Shown: positions 1 to 9,093, numbered from the stretch's first letter. The stretch is DNA of 64,000 bases from Thermanaeromonas toyohensis ToBE (GCF_900176005.1 NZ_LT838272.1:310001-374000); one strand, 5' to 3'. Notes: generated from the sequence alone by a model not told the origin. Translations and numbers: made by a program.

Positions 1-1251
1 TGGGTTGTTTTTCACCTAGGAGTCATTATTTCAGTTCCCGTCATCGCGGGGAGCGCCCTGGGAATGAGTGCTTGGGAAATAGCTAGATTAAGTCAAATAA
101 CCTTTTTTCTAACCGGCTTGGCTAGTTTAATTCAGGTCAAGTTTGGCCACGGAGTATTGTTAGTGGAAGGGCCGGCAGCTCCTTGGTGGGCTGCCTATAT
201 ACTTTTGGCTAGTATGGCGGCCGGGACGGGTAAGTCTCTGGTACAGGTCCGGACTAACATCGAAGGGGCCATGATCGTTGTGGGGGTTATTCTGGCTATA
301 ATGGCATGGGCCAGGCTAATCACCAGGTGGCGGTCCCTTTTTACACCACGCATTACAGGAGTACTCCTTACAGTATTAGGATTACAGATTGGGGGCGTAG
401 GGGTTAAAGGTATTATTAGTGGGGGAATAAAGCTTTTTGGTATTGGCCTCTTGGTTCTGATAATGGTGGTTTATCTCACCCTGAACGGTAGAGGGATGTT
501 AAAGCAAGGGGCCATTGTAGTAGGTGTTGCCTTTGGGTGGGTATTGAGCTTAGTAACCGGCTCCTCATCCTTCCCCAGGATAAAAGATGTGGGCTTGATT
601 TCGTTGCCCTCTCTTTTCCCTTGGGGTAGGCCTACCTTTGATTTTGGAACCCTATTTTCCTTAAGTTTACTGGGTATATTGCTGATACCTAATGTAATAG
701 GTAGTATTTCAGCCTGGGAAGCCGCTACAGGCGATAGATTGTCCGCCAATAAATATGACAGGGGGCTAGCAGCCAGTGGGGTGGTTAATATAATGAGCGG
801 ACTCGGGGGCGGAGTGGGAACTATTCCCTTTGCTATTTCTGCTGGACTTATTTCCGTTACGGGGAACGCATCTTCCCCACCTTTTATACTGGCCTGCCTA
901 ATGTTTATTGCTATGGGATTATTTCCCCCTTTAGGGAGGCTTATTGGGAGCATTCCCCAACCGGTAGTTGCTGCAGTATTGCTGGTATCAGGCAGTTCCC
1001 TAGCGGTGATTGGGCTAAAGGATATGTTACGGGAGGAAATTGCCATAAGGGAAAGCTATATAATAGGCTTAAGCCTCCTTTTAGGGATAGGAGTAATGCT
1101 TTTACCTTCGTCATATTGGGCAAAGGTGCCTGCTTGGGCCGCAGGGGCTTTGAGCAATGGTGTCATTGTGGGGACGTTAACCAGTATCTTGCTAGAACAC
1201 GTAATCCTTAGGAGAAAACGCCAGCACCAATTAACCCAGAAGAAAGGTTAG
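1..1251 (+). CDS. NCS2 (xanthine/uracil) permease family protein, 5' end outside window
   Basis: The reading frame is open from base 1, so the N-terminus lies upstream; the ATG at 64 is internal, because well-conserved residues (a HLGV...SVPVIAG segment) precede it. About 415 residues are visible, almost all in hydrophobic segments typical of the 12-14 helix nucleobase:cation symporter-2 fold. These include a GHGVLLVEGPAAPWW region that matches the family's conserved quarter around the substrate site, and a later GGGVGT...N motif. Members import xanthine, uracil or uric acid with H+ or Na+ at the cytoplasmic membrane; the substrate cannot be read from this fragment. The 3' end overlaps the convergent DUF72 gene by 4 bases and no terminator lies between them. 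Confidence 0.85.
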   Translation, partial: WVVFHLGVIISVPVIAGSALGMSAWEIARLSQITFFLTGLASLIQVKFGHGVLLVEGPAAPWWAAYILLASMAAGTGKSLVQVRTNIEGAMIVVGVILAIMAWARLITRWRSLFTPRITGVLLTVLGLQIGGVGVKGIISGGIKLFGIGLLVLIMVVYLTLNGRGMLKQGAIVVGVAFGWVLSLVTGSSSFPRIKDVGLISLPSLFPWGRPTFDFGTLFSLSLLGILLIPNVIGSISAWEAATGDRLSANKYDRGLAASGVVNIMSGLGGGVGTIPFAISAGLISVTGNASSPPFILACLMFIAMGLFPPLGRLIGSIPQPVVAAVLLVSGSSLAVIGLKDMLREEIAIRESYIIGLSLLLGIGVMLLPSSYWAKVPAWAAGALSNGVIVGTLTSILLEHVILRRKRQHQLTQKKG

Positions 1252-1985
1252 GCTAGTAGATCTAATAGATCCCTAGCATTGGCGAGGGCATATCCTTGGG
1301 CGTCATTATTAAAGTAAGCATAGACGTCCAGGTTCTGTTCTAGCCAATGCTTTATTTTTTTAGCCCATTCCTTCAGCTCTTCTCGGGTGTAAGAGGAAGC
1401 GTACAGCTTCTGGCTTCCGTGGAAGCGTATGTATACAAAGCTTGCTGTAATTTCCTCAACCTTAGGCCAGCGAGGGCTGTCCGCCAGACAGAGGGCACAC
1501 CCCGCTAAAGATAAAAGGGAGTAAACTTGAGGAGAGAACCAGGTTGCATGGCGGAATTCAAAGGAGTGACGTACTTGACTAGCCAGGGGGTGAGCTTGAA
1601 GGGCGGCGATAAAATCCGCTAGTAGCTTTGTGTCTGCTTTAAGGCCAGGAGGTAACTGCCACAAGATGATCCCTAGTTTATGCTGCAAGTGGGATACATG
1701 ATGAAAGAATTTTTCAAGCTCAGTTTCCGTTTCTTTAAGGCGCTTGTAATGGGTTATCTGGCGGTGGCCCTTTAAAGCGAAGGTAAAATCTTCTGGAGTT
1801 TGTTCGTACCAGTTACCAAAGGTGGTGGGCCGGGGTAGGCGGTAAAAAGTTACGTTGAGCTCAACAGTAGGAAAATAGGAGGCATAAAATTTAAGCCAAT
1901 CTTTGCTTGGCAGTTCTAGAGGATAAAACCGGCCCCGCCAATGGGGATAGTTAAATCCGCTGGTTCCAAGGAAAAGCTTGGCCAC
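1248..1985 (-). CDS. DUF72 family protein (YecE-like TIM barrel)
   Basis: This 245-residue protein begins with LFLGTSGFNYPHWRGRFYP, the hallmark of the DUF72/YecE family, and contains the family's ELNVTFYRLP, FALKGHRQITH, GIILWQLPP and FEFRHATWF motifs. The length fits the family (about 240-290). The family has a TIM-barrel fold and no firmly established reaction. The start is a GTG at 1985, with a GGGAGGA SD about 8 bases upstream on the minus strand. It is convergent with the permease and divergent from the activase-partner gene, with which it shares a 231-base intergenic region. Confidence 0.88.
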   Translation of the reverse strand: MAKLFLGTSGFNYPHWRGRFYPLELPSKDWLKFYASYFPTVELNVTFYRLPRPTTFGNWYEQTPEDFTFALKGHRQITHYKRLKETETELEKFFHHVSHLQHKLGIILWQLPPGLKADTKLLADFIAALQAHPLASQVRHSFEFRHATWFSPQVYSLLSLAGCALCLADSPRWPKVEEITASFVYIRFHGSQKLYASSYTREELKEWAKKIKHWLEQNLDVYAYFNNDAQGYALANARDLLDLLA

Positions 1986-2021
1986 CCTGGAATCCTCCCT
2001 CTAACTTTAAAAGCGAGAATA

Positions 2022-2037
2022 GCTTACCATGGTAAGC
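2022..2037. promoter_or_regulatory. Perfect 16-bp palindrome, possible operator
   Basis: GCTTACCATGGTAAGC is a perfect dyad. It lies 37 bases upstream of the DUF72 start and about 130 bases before the divergent + strand promoter. Its position suits a repressor site for the DUF72 gene, but no regulator is identified and no second copy was noticed in the window. Confidence 0.35.
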
Positions 2038-2164
2038 CAACCCATGAATTATGAGAGGTTTATTCTACATGTTTAATTCTATTTCCTCTAAAAATATAAC
2101 ATCTCCGTATAAGTACTCGTACTCCCAGGGAATACTCCAAAGAGGCGTTGCGCTTTGGCAAAGC

Positions 2165-2192
2165 TTGCCTTATCTTGGCGAAGGAGTATAAT
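2165..2192 (+). promoter_or_regulatory. Sigma-A-type promoter for the activase operon
   Basis: TTGCCT (2165-2170), a 16-base spacer and a perfect TATAAT (2187-2192) precede the GTG start at 2217. The predicted leader is only about 18 bases and contains just the GGGGGTGA SD. Confidence 0.6.
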
Positions 2193-2216
2193 TAACTTAG
2201 CAGGGGGTGACCGCCA

Positions 2217-4478
2217 GTGCCTTTACGGGTGGGTATCCCACGGGGATTGTCGTATTATTATCTTTTTCCTTTTATGCAGGGTTTCCTGGAAGCCTTGGGG
2301 GTAAGAATAGTAGTATCTCCTCCTAGCGACGGGCGGACCTTAGCCGATATGGTTTGCTGCCCTACAGATGAACCCTGTGTATCGGTAAAGCTCTATTTTG
2401 CCCATGCTAAGAGGCTCTTGGAAAAAGGAGTAGATTACCTGTTTGTCCCCGTTCTTTCTAGTGTAGATAAGGACAACTATTGTTGCCCCAAACTTATTGG
2501 GATAGCAGACATGCTAAAGAATGGGCTTGGTCTAAAGAGGAACCAGATTTTAACCCCTGAGTGGAACGAGAGGGAAAAACCTGGGTTTTGGGAAGAAAGC
2601 CTCAAAGAAGTGGCGGCTTGTTTAGGGGCAAGTATAGAGAAGGCGGAGGAAGCTATAAGGGCGGGAAAAGAAAGGCAAGCTTTCTTTGAAAGGTTAACCC
2701 GCCAGGGTCTCACTGTGGTAGAGGCTTACGCACAAATAACGGGTCAGGGTGGGGGGCCACGGCGCCGTTTTGACCCTGCGGCCGAGTATGATCCTTCCCA
2801 GGTTATAGGAGTATTAGGTCACCCCTATGTCCTTTATGATATAGTGGGACATAACCTAGTTGACCGGTTGCGCGAGTATGGGCGAGTTTGGACAGCCGAG
2901 ATGGTCCCGCAAGAAGAGATCTCAAAGGAAGTGGGGACCCTTTTTGAAGGGAACAGGATGTGGGCCTTTGAGGCCCGGCTGTTAGGGGCAGGGTTTTACT
3001 TGTTACGGCGGGGTTTGGTAAATAAACTTATCCTAATGGAAGCCTTTTCTTGTGGCCCTGCCTCTGTACTGGAAGCCTTTCTAGAAGCTGAGGCTGAAGC
3101 TAGAGGTATACCTTTTTTGCGTCTTACAGTGGACGAGCATACTGGAGAAGCCGGCTTCGTTACCCGGTTGGAAGCTTTCCTGGACACCAGCGCCGGAGAG
3201 CCCTGGATGTCTCCTTTAGGATCACAAGCATCTCCTGGAGCAAGGTCAGATTCTTTAGTGTTGAATGGCGAGCTAGCTAAGGTTAGCGAGAGCCAGCGGT
3301 TACCAGTTTCGCACATCCCTGCCTTAAGGAGGGAAGAACTTAAGGTAGGGGCCCCGGGGATGGGGCTTTTGGATATCGCCTTGGAATCTGCCTTGGCTGA
3401 GTGCGGGGTTGAGATGATACCTACACCTCCCATAAGTAAAACCATTGTGGAGCTAGGGAAGGAACTGGCTCCTGAGTTTATCTGTTATCCCTTGGTTACC
3501 ACCCTAGGCCAGATGCGAGCTGTTTTGGAAAAAGGCGCTAATACCATTATCATGGTGGGTGGTAAGGGAAGATGTCGCCTTGGTTGGTATGCCCAGCTCC
3601 AGGAACTCCTCCTTAAGAGTAAAGGATACGACTTCCGGTTAGTGATTATAGATTCCCCGGTACCTTTAAAAACCCGTTGGAAAACCTTCCGCCAGGCTTT
3701 GCGGGAAGCTACAGGTAACGCACCTTTATGGAAGATAGCGAAAGGCTTATACTTAGGTTATCATAAGATGGCTGCCTTGGACCGGGGTGAGGCTTGGGTC
3801 CGGCGGAAAAGGGCTTATGAAAAAATTAGAGGGGCAGCCGATAGGGTATGGAGGAGATTTGTACGGCAGATCAAGGAGGCGGGTTATGTTGGGCAGGTTA
3901 AAAGGGCAGAAAAAGAATTGTGGGAGGAGTTGCAAGCTATACCGGAAGAAGAGATTATCCCTTTGCGGGTAAAGATTATAGGGGAGATTTATACAGTTTT
4001 AGAGAGTTTTGTTAATCAAGAAATCGAGCGTTTCTTAGCTTCGCGAGCCGACTTAAGGGTAGAAGTAGTACGTAATTTGACGGCTACCCAATGGTTTGAT
4101 CTCCATGTACTAAATAAGCAGGAAGCTCGTCAACACCACCAGCGGGTCATATCTGCTGCTAGGCCTTATTTAAGCGTTCCTGTAGGAGGTCATGGCCAAG
4201 AAAGCGTAGGCGAGCTAGTGCTGGCTAAAGAGGAAGGCTTTGATGGAGTGATACATCTTTTGCCTTTTACCTGTATGCCCGAAACAGTAGCCCAGAATAT
4301 AATGGTGCCCTTAAGCGAGAAACTAGATTTACCCTTGCTTTCTCTGATAATCAACGAGCAGACAGGAACAGCAGGTTGGGAGACGCGGCTGGAAGCTTTC
4401 TTAGAGGTTCTGGCCGAAAGACGAGAAGAGGGCTTAAGCTATGGAGGTGGAAGATTTGGAGTGCTTCTTGGGTATTGA
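2217..4478 (+). CDS. Two-module acyl-CoA dehydratase activase-related protein (DUF2229-like fusion)
   Basis: This 753-residue protein looks like two related modules. Residues 1-330 match the DUF2229 'acyl-CoA dehydratase activase-related' pattern: VGIPRGLSYY, VVSPPSD, then CCPTDEPC with Cys47/48/54. Residues from about 377 begin a second module (KVGAPGMGLLDIAL...FICYPLV...), and a third conserved block near 650-740 repeats the FTCMPE / NEQTGTAGWETRLEAFLE signature also seen as DEHTGEAGFVTRLEAFLD near residue 305. A low-complexity Ser/Ala/Pro linker lies at about 325-375. Partner proteins like these accompany HgdC-type ATP-dependent activases; the reductive dehydration reaction and its substrate are unknown here. 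Start is GTG 2217 with SD GGGGGTGA. The 3' end overlaps the activase gene by 38 bases, which suggests coupled translation. Confidence 0.75.
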   Translation: MPLRVGIPRGLSYYYLFPFMQGFLEALGVRIVVSPPSDGRTLADMVCCPTDEPCVSVKLYFAHAKRLLEKGVDYLFVPVLSSVDKDNYCCPKLIGIADMLKNGLGLKRNQILTPEWNEREKPGFWEESLKEVAACLGASIEKAEEAIRAGKERQAFFERLTRQGLTVVEAYAQITGQGGGPRRRFDPAAEYDPSQVIGVLGHPYVLYDIVGHNLVDRLREYGRVWTAEMVPQEEISKEVGTLFEGNRMWAFEARLLGAGFYLLRRGLVNKLILMEAFSCGPASVLEAFLEAEAEARGIPFLRLTVDEHTGEAGFVTRLEAFLDTSAGEPWMSPLGSQASPGARSDSLVLNGELAKVSESQRLPVSHIPALRREELKVGAPGMGLLDIALESALAECGVEMIPTPPISKTIVELGKELAPEFICYPLVTTLGQMRAVLEKGANTIIMVGGKGRCRLGWYAQLQELLLKSKGYDFRLVIIDSPVPLKTRWKTFRQALREATGNAPLWKIAKGLYLGYHKMAALDRGEAWVRRKRAYEKIRGAADRVWRRFVRQIKEAGYVGQVKRAEKELWEELQAIPEEEIIPLRVKIIGEIYTVLESFVNQEIERFLASRADLRVEVVRNLTATQWFDLHVLNKQEARQHHQRVISAARPYLSVPVGGHGQESVGELVLAKEEGFDGVIHLLPFTCMPETVAQNIMVPLSEKLDLPLLSLIINEQTGTAGWETRLEAFLEVLAERREEGLSYGGGRFGVLLGY

Positions 4479-5475
4479 TGTGGGTAGCGTAAGTAGTAAG
4501 ATAGTGGCCTTAAGCCCGGAAAAGGAGATCCTTTTTGAAACTTATCTTCGAACCCACGGTGGCCCCATTGAGGCTTTGCAGACGGGTTTTAAAGAACTTC
4601 AGGATGCACTCCCCGATGCCCAGGTACTAGCTGTAGGTACCACGGGGTCTGGACGCCATTTGGCCGCGGCCATGGTGGGGGCGGATACTATAAAGAATGA
4701 AATTACTGCCCATGCAGTGGCGGCGCGAGAAGTTCATCCTGAGGCTAGGACAGTGATCGATATTGGGGGACAGGATTCTAAGATTATATACCTTAAGGAC
4801 GGGGTATCTCGCGGGTTTAACATGAATACTGTGTGTGCAGCGGGGACAGGCTCTTTTCTGGATCATCAGGCAGCACGGTTAAATGTACCCATCGAAAAAT
4901 TCGGGGAACTAGCTTTAAAATCTAAAAGCCCTGTACGCATTGCGGGACGCTGCGGGGTCTTTGCGGAGTCTGACCTTATCAGTAAACAGCAGATGGGGTA
5001 TAGCAAAGAGGATTTAATCGCTGGACTCTGTTTAGCCTTAGCCCGCAATTACCTTACCAATGTGGCCCGCGGTAGAGAAATAAAACCTGTGGTTCTTTTC
5101 CAAGGCGGCGTGGCGGCCAACGTGGGCTTAAGAGCAGCCTTCGAGGCTCTTCTAGGTTTACCCATAGTTGTTCCCCCCCATTTTCGCGTGATGGGTGCCC
5201 TGGGAGCAGCACTACTTGCGCGGGAGAGGTGGCTAAAATACCGGATGCCCACTAAGTTCCGGGGCATCGCTGCCATAGCTAGTTTCAAGTGCACCCCGCG
5301 GAGCTTCATTTGCAACGATTGCGCTAACACCTGTGAAATAAGCGAACTTTATGTCCATGGAGAGCTTGTGGGCCGGTGGGGCAGCCGATGTGGTAAGTGG
5401 GCTAACTTAAGCCTTTCTTCCGCTGATCGTGAAGATCAAAGGGAAAAGTTGACCCTTTTACGCCCCGGTGCTTAA
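4441..5475 (+). CDS. BcrAD/BadFG/HgdC-type ATPase, acyl-CoA dehydratase activase
   Basis: This 344-residue ASKHA-fold ATPase has GIDVGSVSSK (phosphate loop, residues 11-20), GTTGSGR (67-72) and DIGGQDSK (107-114). The two cysteines that in HgdC-type activases bridge a homodimeric [4Fe-4S] cluster are both present: Cys132 in NTVCAAGTGSF and Cys171 in AGRCGVFAESD. Such activases deliver an electron with ATP hydrolysis to 2-hydroxyacyl-CoA dehydratases or benzoyl-CoA-type reductases. No dehydratase subunits are nearby, so its target is unknown. The C-terminal tail is cysteine rich (CTPRSFICNDCANTC). An alternative start is TTG at 4456, which has a better placed SD (GGAGGTGG, 5-base spacing); that would reduce the overlap with the upstream gene to 23 bases. 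Confidence 0.88.
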   Translation: MEVEDLECFLGIDVGSVSSKIVALSPEKEILFETYLRTHGGPIEALQTGFKELQDALPDAQVLAVGTTGSGRHLAAAMVGADTIKNEITAHAVAAREVHPEARTVIDIGGQDSKIIYLKDGVSRGFNMNTVCAAGTGSFLDHQAARLNVPIEKFGELALKSKSPVRIAGRCGVFAESDLISKQQMGYSKEDLIAGLCLALARNYLTNVARGREIKPVVLFQGGVAANVGLRAAFEALLGLPIVVPPHFRVMGALGAALLARERWLKYRMPTKFRGIAAIASFKCTPRSFICNDCANTCEISELYVHGELVGRWGSRCGKWANLSLSSADREDQREKLTLLRPGA

Positions 5476-5491
5476 GCTAAAGGGGGAGAGC

Positions 5492-5992
5492 ATGGTGCGG
5501 GTAGCAGTTTATCCGGGCACCTTTGACCCTATTACCAATGGTCACCTGGATGTCATCAAGCGGGCGTGCAAGCTTTTTGACCGAGTTATTGTCGGGGTGG
5601 CCAGGGATAACTATAAGCAAACCTTGTTCTCTTTGGAAGAAAGGGTTAGGCTGGTCCAGGAAGTTACGCGGGATATTCCCGGGGTGGAAGTTAAGGCCTT
5701 CCAAGGCCTTTTAGTTGATTTTGTACGGCGTGAAGGGGCCTGCGCTGTGGTACGGGGCTTAAGGGCGGTTTCCGATTTTGAATACGAGTTTCAGATGTCT
5801 ATTATGAATAAAAAGCTGGCCGAGGAAGTGGAAACCGTTTTTCTTATGACAGCCACGGAGTATTCCTTCCTGACCTCCAGTATTATACGCCAGGTGGCTG
5901 CCCTGGGTGGGTGCATCAGGGGGTTGGTCCCTCCGGCGGTAGAACTAGCCCTTTACGAGAAATTCAATTTAGCAGAGAAATATAGGGTCTAA
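5492..5992 (+). CDS. coaD: Phosphopantetheine adenylyltransferase
   Basis: CoaD transfers AMP from ATP to 4'-phosphopantetheine, the penultimate step of coenzyme A synthesis, in the cytoplasm. The 166 residues match the usual length of about 160. The nucleotidyltransferase motif reads PGTFDPITNGHLDVI (TNGH at 15-18) and the C-terminal YSFLTSSIIRQVA segment matches the family's SSS(I/L)(I/V)R motif. I chose ATG 5492 (AGGGGGAG SD at 5481-5488) over a start eight codons earlier, because the family begins directly at this strand. It follows the activase by 16 bases and is closed by a terminator at 6066. Confidence 0.95.
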   Translation: MVRVAVYPGTFDPITNGHLDVIKRACKLFDRVIVGVARDNYKQTLFSLEERVRLVQEVTRDIPGVEVKAFQGLLVDFVRREGACAVVRGLRAVSDFEYEFQMSIMNKKLAEEVETVFLMTATEYSFLTSSIIRQVAALGGCIRGLVPPAVELALYEKFNLAEKYRV

Positions 5993-6065
5993 GGCGTTTC
6001 CGTTAAATAAGCTTTTTTTAGATAAGGGTTTCTTTGGGAATAGGTAATAGGGTGATTGGATATAG

Positions 6066-6089
6066 GCAGGCTAAGGCCTGCTATTTTTT
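6066..6089 (+). terminator. Rho-independent terminator after coaD
   Basis: GCAGGC, a TAAG loop and GCCTGC (6066-6081) are followed by TA and a run of six T. Confidence 0.75.
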
Positions 6090-6229
6090 ATTCTTCATTT
6101 TTTACTTAATTAGGTTGTCCTTAAACAAGAAATTAGCTATTCTATATTGCGTACTAGAGGCATATAGTATAACATAATTATTGTAAGATCTTATGATGCA
6201 GATCGCCTCATTAAAAGGGGGGTTGATAC

Positions 6230-7375
6230 ATGCCAGAGAAAATTACCTTAACGGTGATCAAGGCGGACATTGGAGGGTGGGTAGGCCATTCCAGCGTGCA
6301 TCCGCGCCTGTTAGAGACAGCAAAGGAAGTCCTCGCTGGAAGTGATCTTCTTGTGGATTTTCATGTTACCCATGTAGGAGATGATATTAACTTAATTATG
6401 ACCCATCACCGGGGAGTGGATAGCCCGGAGATCCATCACCTGGCTTGGAATGCCTTCTTACGGTGTACCGAAGTTGCCCGGGAAATGAAGCTTTACGGCG
6501 CCGGCCAGGATTTGCTTTCCGATGCCTTCTCAGGAAATGTTCGAGGCATGGGACCTGGTGTGGCGGAGATGGAATTTGAAGAGAGAAGAAGCGAACCTGT
6601 AATTATCTTTATGGCCGATAAAACAGAACCTGGCGCCTGGAACCTTCCTCTTTATAAAATGTTCGCCGATCCCTTTAATACCATCGGTTTAGTTATAGAT
6701 CCCAAGATGCACCAGGGCTTCCGCTTTGAAGTCTATGATTTGGTGGAAAATAAGCGTGTGGTCTTCTCCTTACCTGAGGAAATGTATGATCTTTTAGTAT
6801 TCATAGGCGCACCGGGCCGGTACTGCATTAAAGCTGTTTATTCTAAAGCCACGGGGGAAATTGCGGCTGTTTCCAGCACCCAGAGGCTGAACTTCCTAGC
6901 TGGCCGTTATGTGGGGAAAGATGATCCGGTGTGTATTGTGCGCTGCCAGAGCGGGCTACCGGCTGTGGGAGAGGCTTTGGAGCCTTTCGCCCATCCTCAC
7001 TTAGTGGCGGGTTGGATGCGAGGGTCACATGTAGGCCCTTTGATGCCTGTATCTGTGGCCCAATCTGCACCTACCCGATTTGATGGCCCGCCCCGCGTGG
7101 TAGCCCTTGGTTTCCAGCTAGCTAACGGGAAGCTTATAGGGCCACAGGATCTCTTTGCAGATGTGGCTTTCGACCAGGCTCGCAGGCTTGCCAATGAAGT
7201 AGCTAGTTACCTCCGCCAGCTAGGGCCCTTTGAGCCCCATCGTCTTCCTTTAGAGGATATGGAGTATACTACTTTACCAGAAGTAATGGCGAGGTTAAAA
7301 CACCGGTTTACCAAGGTAGCCCAAGGGGTAGAAAGAGAAGTGGCTGCTGCGCGTGAGGAATTGGGCGCGAAGTAA
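6230..7375 (+). CDS. Bifunctional fructose-1,6-bisphosphate aldolase/phosphatase (class V FBPase)
   Basis: This enzyme condenses glyceraldehyde-3-phosphate and DHAP and dephosphorylates the product to fructose-6-phosphate, which makes gluconeogenesis one-way. The 381 residues are full length. Metal-site residues are visible as KADIGGWVGH (Asp13, His20) and HVGDDIN (Asp51, Asp52). The aldolase/phosphatase switch motif YVGKDDP places the Schiff-base lysine at Lys230, with Tyr227 and Asp231/Asp232. The family is known from archaea and deep-branching, often thermophilic autotrophic bacteria including Moorella, so it supports an acetogen-like host. It is a single-gene unit between two terminators, with SD AAAGGGGGG before ATG 6230. 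A weak promoter candidate (TTGCGT, 15-base spacer, TATAAC at 6168-6173) lies upstream. Confidence 0.95.
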   Translation: MPEKITLTVIKADIGGWVGHSSVHPRLLETAKEVLAGSDLLVDFHVTHVGDDINLIMTHHRGVDSPEIHHLAWNAFLRCTEVAREMKLYGAGQDLLSDAFSGNVRGMGPGVAEMEFEERRSEPVIIFMADKTEPGAWNLPLYKMFADPFNTIGLVIDPKMHQGFRFEVYDLVENKRVVFSLPEEMYDLLVFIGAPGRYCIKAVYSKATGEIAAVSSTQRLNFLAGRYVGKDDPVCIVRCQSGLPAVGEALEPFAHPHLVAGWMRGSHVGPLMPVSVAQSAPTRFDGPPRVVALGFQLANGKLIGPQDLFADVAFDQARRLANEVASYLRQLGPFEPHRLPLEDMEYTTLPEVMARLKHRFTKVAQGVEREVAAAREELGAK

Positions 7376-7407
7376 GCTTAAGTACCATATTCTTAAGTAA
7401 CGCTTTT

Positions 7408-7443
7408 AAGGGGGCCTGAAGAAGGGGCCCTCTTTAATTTTTA
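7408..7443 (+). terminator. Rho-independent terminator after the FBP aldolase/phosphatase gene
   Basis: AAGGGGGCC (7408-7416) pairs with GGCCCTCTT (7426-7434) through nine pairs including one G-T. The stem runs into a T/A-rich tail. Confidence 0.7.
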
Positions 7444-7470
7444 AATTTTACCCGCTATGGTTTTAAGTTG

Positions 7471-7499
7471 TTGACGAAAGCCCGGGATATTAGCATAAA
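7471..7499 (+). promoter_or_regulatory. Possible sigma-A promoter for the decarboxylase gene
   Basis: TTGACG (7471-7476), 17 bases, then CATAAA (7494-7499), which matches four of six -10 positions. The leader to the start codon would be about 90 bases. I see no riboswitch in it. Confidence 0.4.
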
Positions 7500-7593
7500 A
7501 AATAAATAGACCAAGAATTTTTTCCTTGCATTTACCCCCAGCTTGTGGTGTAATTGATTTTGCTTGCTACTTAATAAGTGGGGGTCTGTAGAG

Positions 7594-9093
7594 GTGCTAG
7601 ACCAGACAAGAACACCCATTTTCACTGCTTTAAAGCGGTACGTTGAAGAGGGAGTTTTGCCTTTCCATGTACCCGGGCACAAACAAGGCCGGGCGTTACC
7701 GGAATTTAAGGAATATGTAGGCGAACGGGTCCTGGCCATGGATTTAACTTGTATGCCTGATCTGGATAATATTTGTAACCCCCGGAGCGTTATTCGTGAG
7801 GCCGAAGAGTTGACAGCCGAAGCTTATGGTGCTGACCATGCCTTCTTCCTGGTCAATGGTACTACCTCCGGGATCCAGGCCATGATCTTAGCTCTATGTA
7901 ACCCTGGTGACAAGATTATTATCCCTCGTAATGCTCATCGTTCAGCTCTAGGTGGTCTTATTTTAAGCGGTGCGCGGCCCATTTATATAGAACCGGAGAT
8001 CAATCACGATTTTGGAATCTCCATGGGTGTAACACCGGAGAAGGTGGAGCGGGCTTTAAATGAACATCCAGATGCTAAGGCAGTCTTTATCATAAACCCC
8101 AACTATTACGGTACAGCTCCGGCCCTAAAGGAAATAGTAGAAGTAGCCCACCGGTATAACGTTCCGGTAGTGGTGGATGAAGCCCACGGGGCTCATCTAA
8201 AATTTCATCCGGCTTTGCCGTTATCCGCTATGGAGGCGGGAGCGGATCTGTCGGCGGTAAGCGCTCATAAGCTGGCGGGTTCCCTTACCCAGAGCTCGTT
8301 TCTCTTAGCGCGGGGCGATAGAATAGATCCTAAGCACCTCAAGGCTGTCCTTAATATTTCCCAAACTACCAGTCCCTCTTATATCCTTTTAGCCTCCCTT
8401 GATGTAGCGCGCAAGCAGATGGCTCTTTGGGGCCGCCAGCTTCTAGATCGTACTCTAGAGATCGCCCACTTTATCAGGCAGGAATTATCTGGTATCGAAG
8501 GCCTGCGGGTTTTAGGTGAAGAAGTAATTGGGGTGCCCGGTTGCCATGCCCTAGATCCTACCAAGATTACAGTGAACGTGCAGGATCTAGGCCTTTCGGG
8601 CTATGAGATGGAAAATATCTTACGTAGAGAATATCGCATCCAGGTGGAGTTATCCGACTTGTACAATGTGCTACTCCTTATCTCCATAGGCGATGATTGG
8701 GAGATGGCCAGGCAGGTGGTAAAAGCTTTTAAGGATATTGCCAGCCATCGCCCTGTGAAGAATGTGGTACGCTTCTGTCCTCCCTTACCTGCTATACCCC
8801 GTATGTCGGTGTTGCCGCGGGAAGCCTTTTATAGCCAGACCCGCAGTATAGAGCTAGAGTATGCCGAAGGGGAGATTAGCGCCGAAGCTATTACAGCCTA
8901 TCCCCCGGGGATTCCTTTAGTCTGCCCCGGAGAGGTGATTACGCGGGAGATTATAGATTATGTCAATCTGCTTAAAAAAGAACAGGCCGATCTCCAGGGA
9001 CCCGAGGATCCCGAACTTAAATATATCCGGGTGTTGAAGGATACGGTGAGCCTCCTAGAAAGGGAGGCGATAAGCCGCGCCGGGCGGGCTTAG
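7594..9093 (+). CDS. Orn/Lys/Arg-type PLP-dependent decarboxylase (SpeA-like, fold type I)
   Basis: This 499-residue aspartate-aminotransferase-fold decarboxylase of the Firmicute arginine/lysine/ornithine class removes the carboxylate of a basic amino acid to give a polyamine precursor. The N-terminal FHVPGHKQGR motif, NGTTSG (88-93), VVVDEAHGAH (Asp195, His198) and SAHKLAGS with the PLP lysine at Lys226 are all present. Which amino acid is used cannot be decided from motifs alone; arginine is the common assignment in related genomes. I chose GTG 7594 (purine-rich GTGGGGGT SD, 9-base spacing) because MLDQTRTPIF is the family's usual beginning. A TTG at 7564 would add ten residues but lacks an SD. 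Confidence 0.88.
   Translation: MLDQTRTPIFTALKRYVEEGVLPFHVPGHKQGRALPEFKEYVGERVLAMDLTCMPDLDNICNPRSVIREAEELTAEAYGADHAFFLVNGTTSGIQAMILALCNPGDKIIIPRNAHRSALGGLILSGARPIYIEPEINHDFGISMGVTPEKVERALNEHPDAKAVFIINPNYYGTAPALKEIVEVAHRYNVPVVVDEAHGAHLKFHPALPLSAMEAGADLSAVSAHKLAGSLTQSSFLLARGDRIDPKHLKAVLNISQTTSPSYILLASLDVARKQMALWGRQLLDRTLEIAHFIRQELSGIEGLRVLGEEVIGVPGCHALDPTKITVNVQDLGLSGYEMENILRREYRIQVELSDLYNVLLLISIGDDWEMARQVVKAFKDIASHRPVKNVVRFCPPLPAIPRMSVLPREAFYSQTRSIELEYAEGEISAEAITAYPPGIPLVCPGEVITREIIDYVNLLKKEQADLQGPEDPELKYIRVLKDTVSLLEREAISRAGRA

Noticed and set aside
64-1251. ATG at 64 as true start of the NCS2 permease
   Set aside because: The frame is open to base 1, and conserved family residues precede this methionine.
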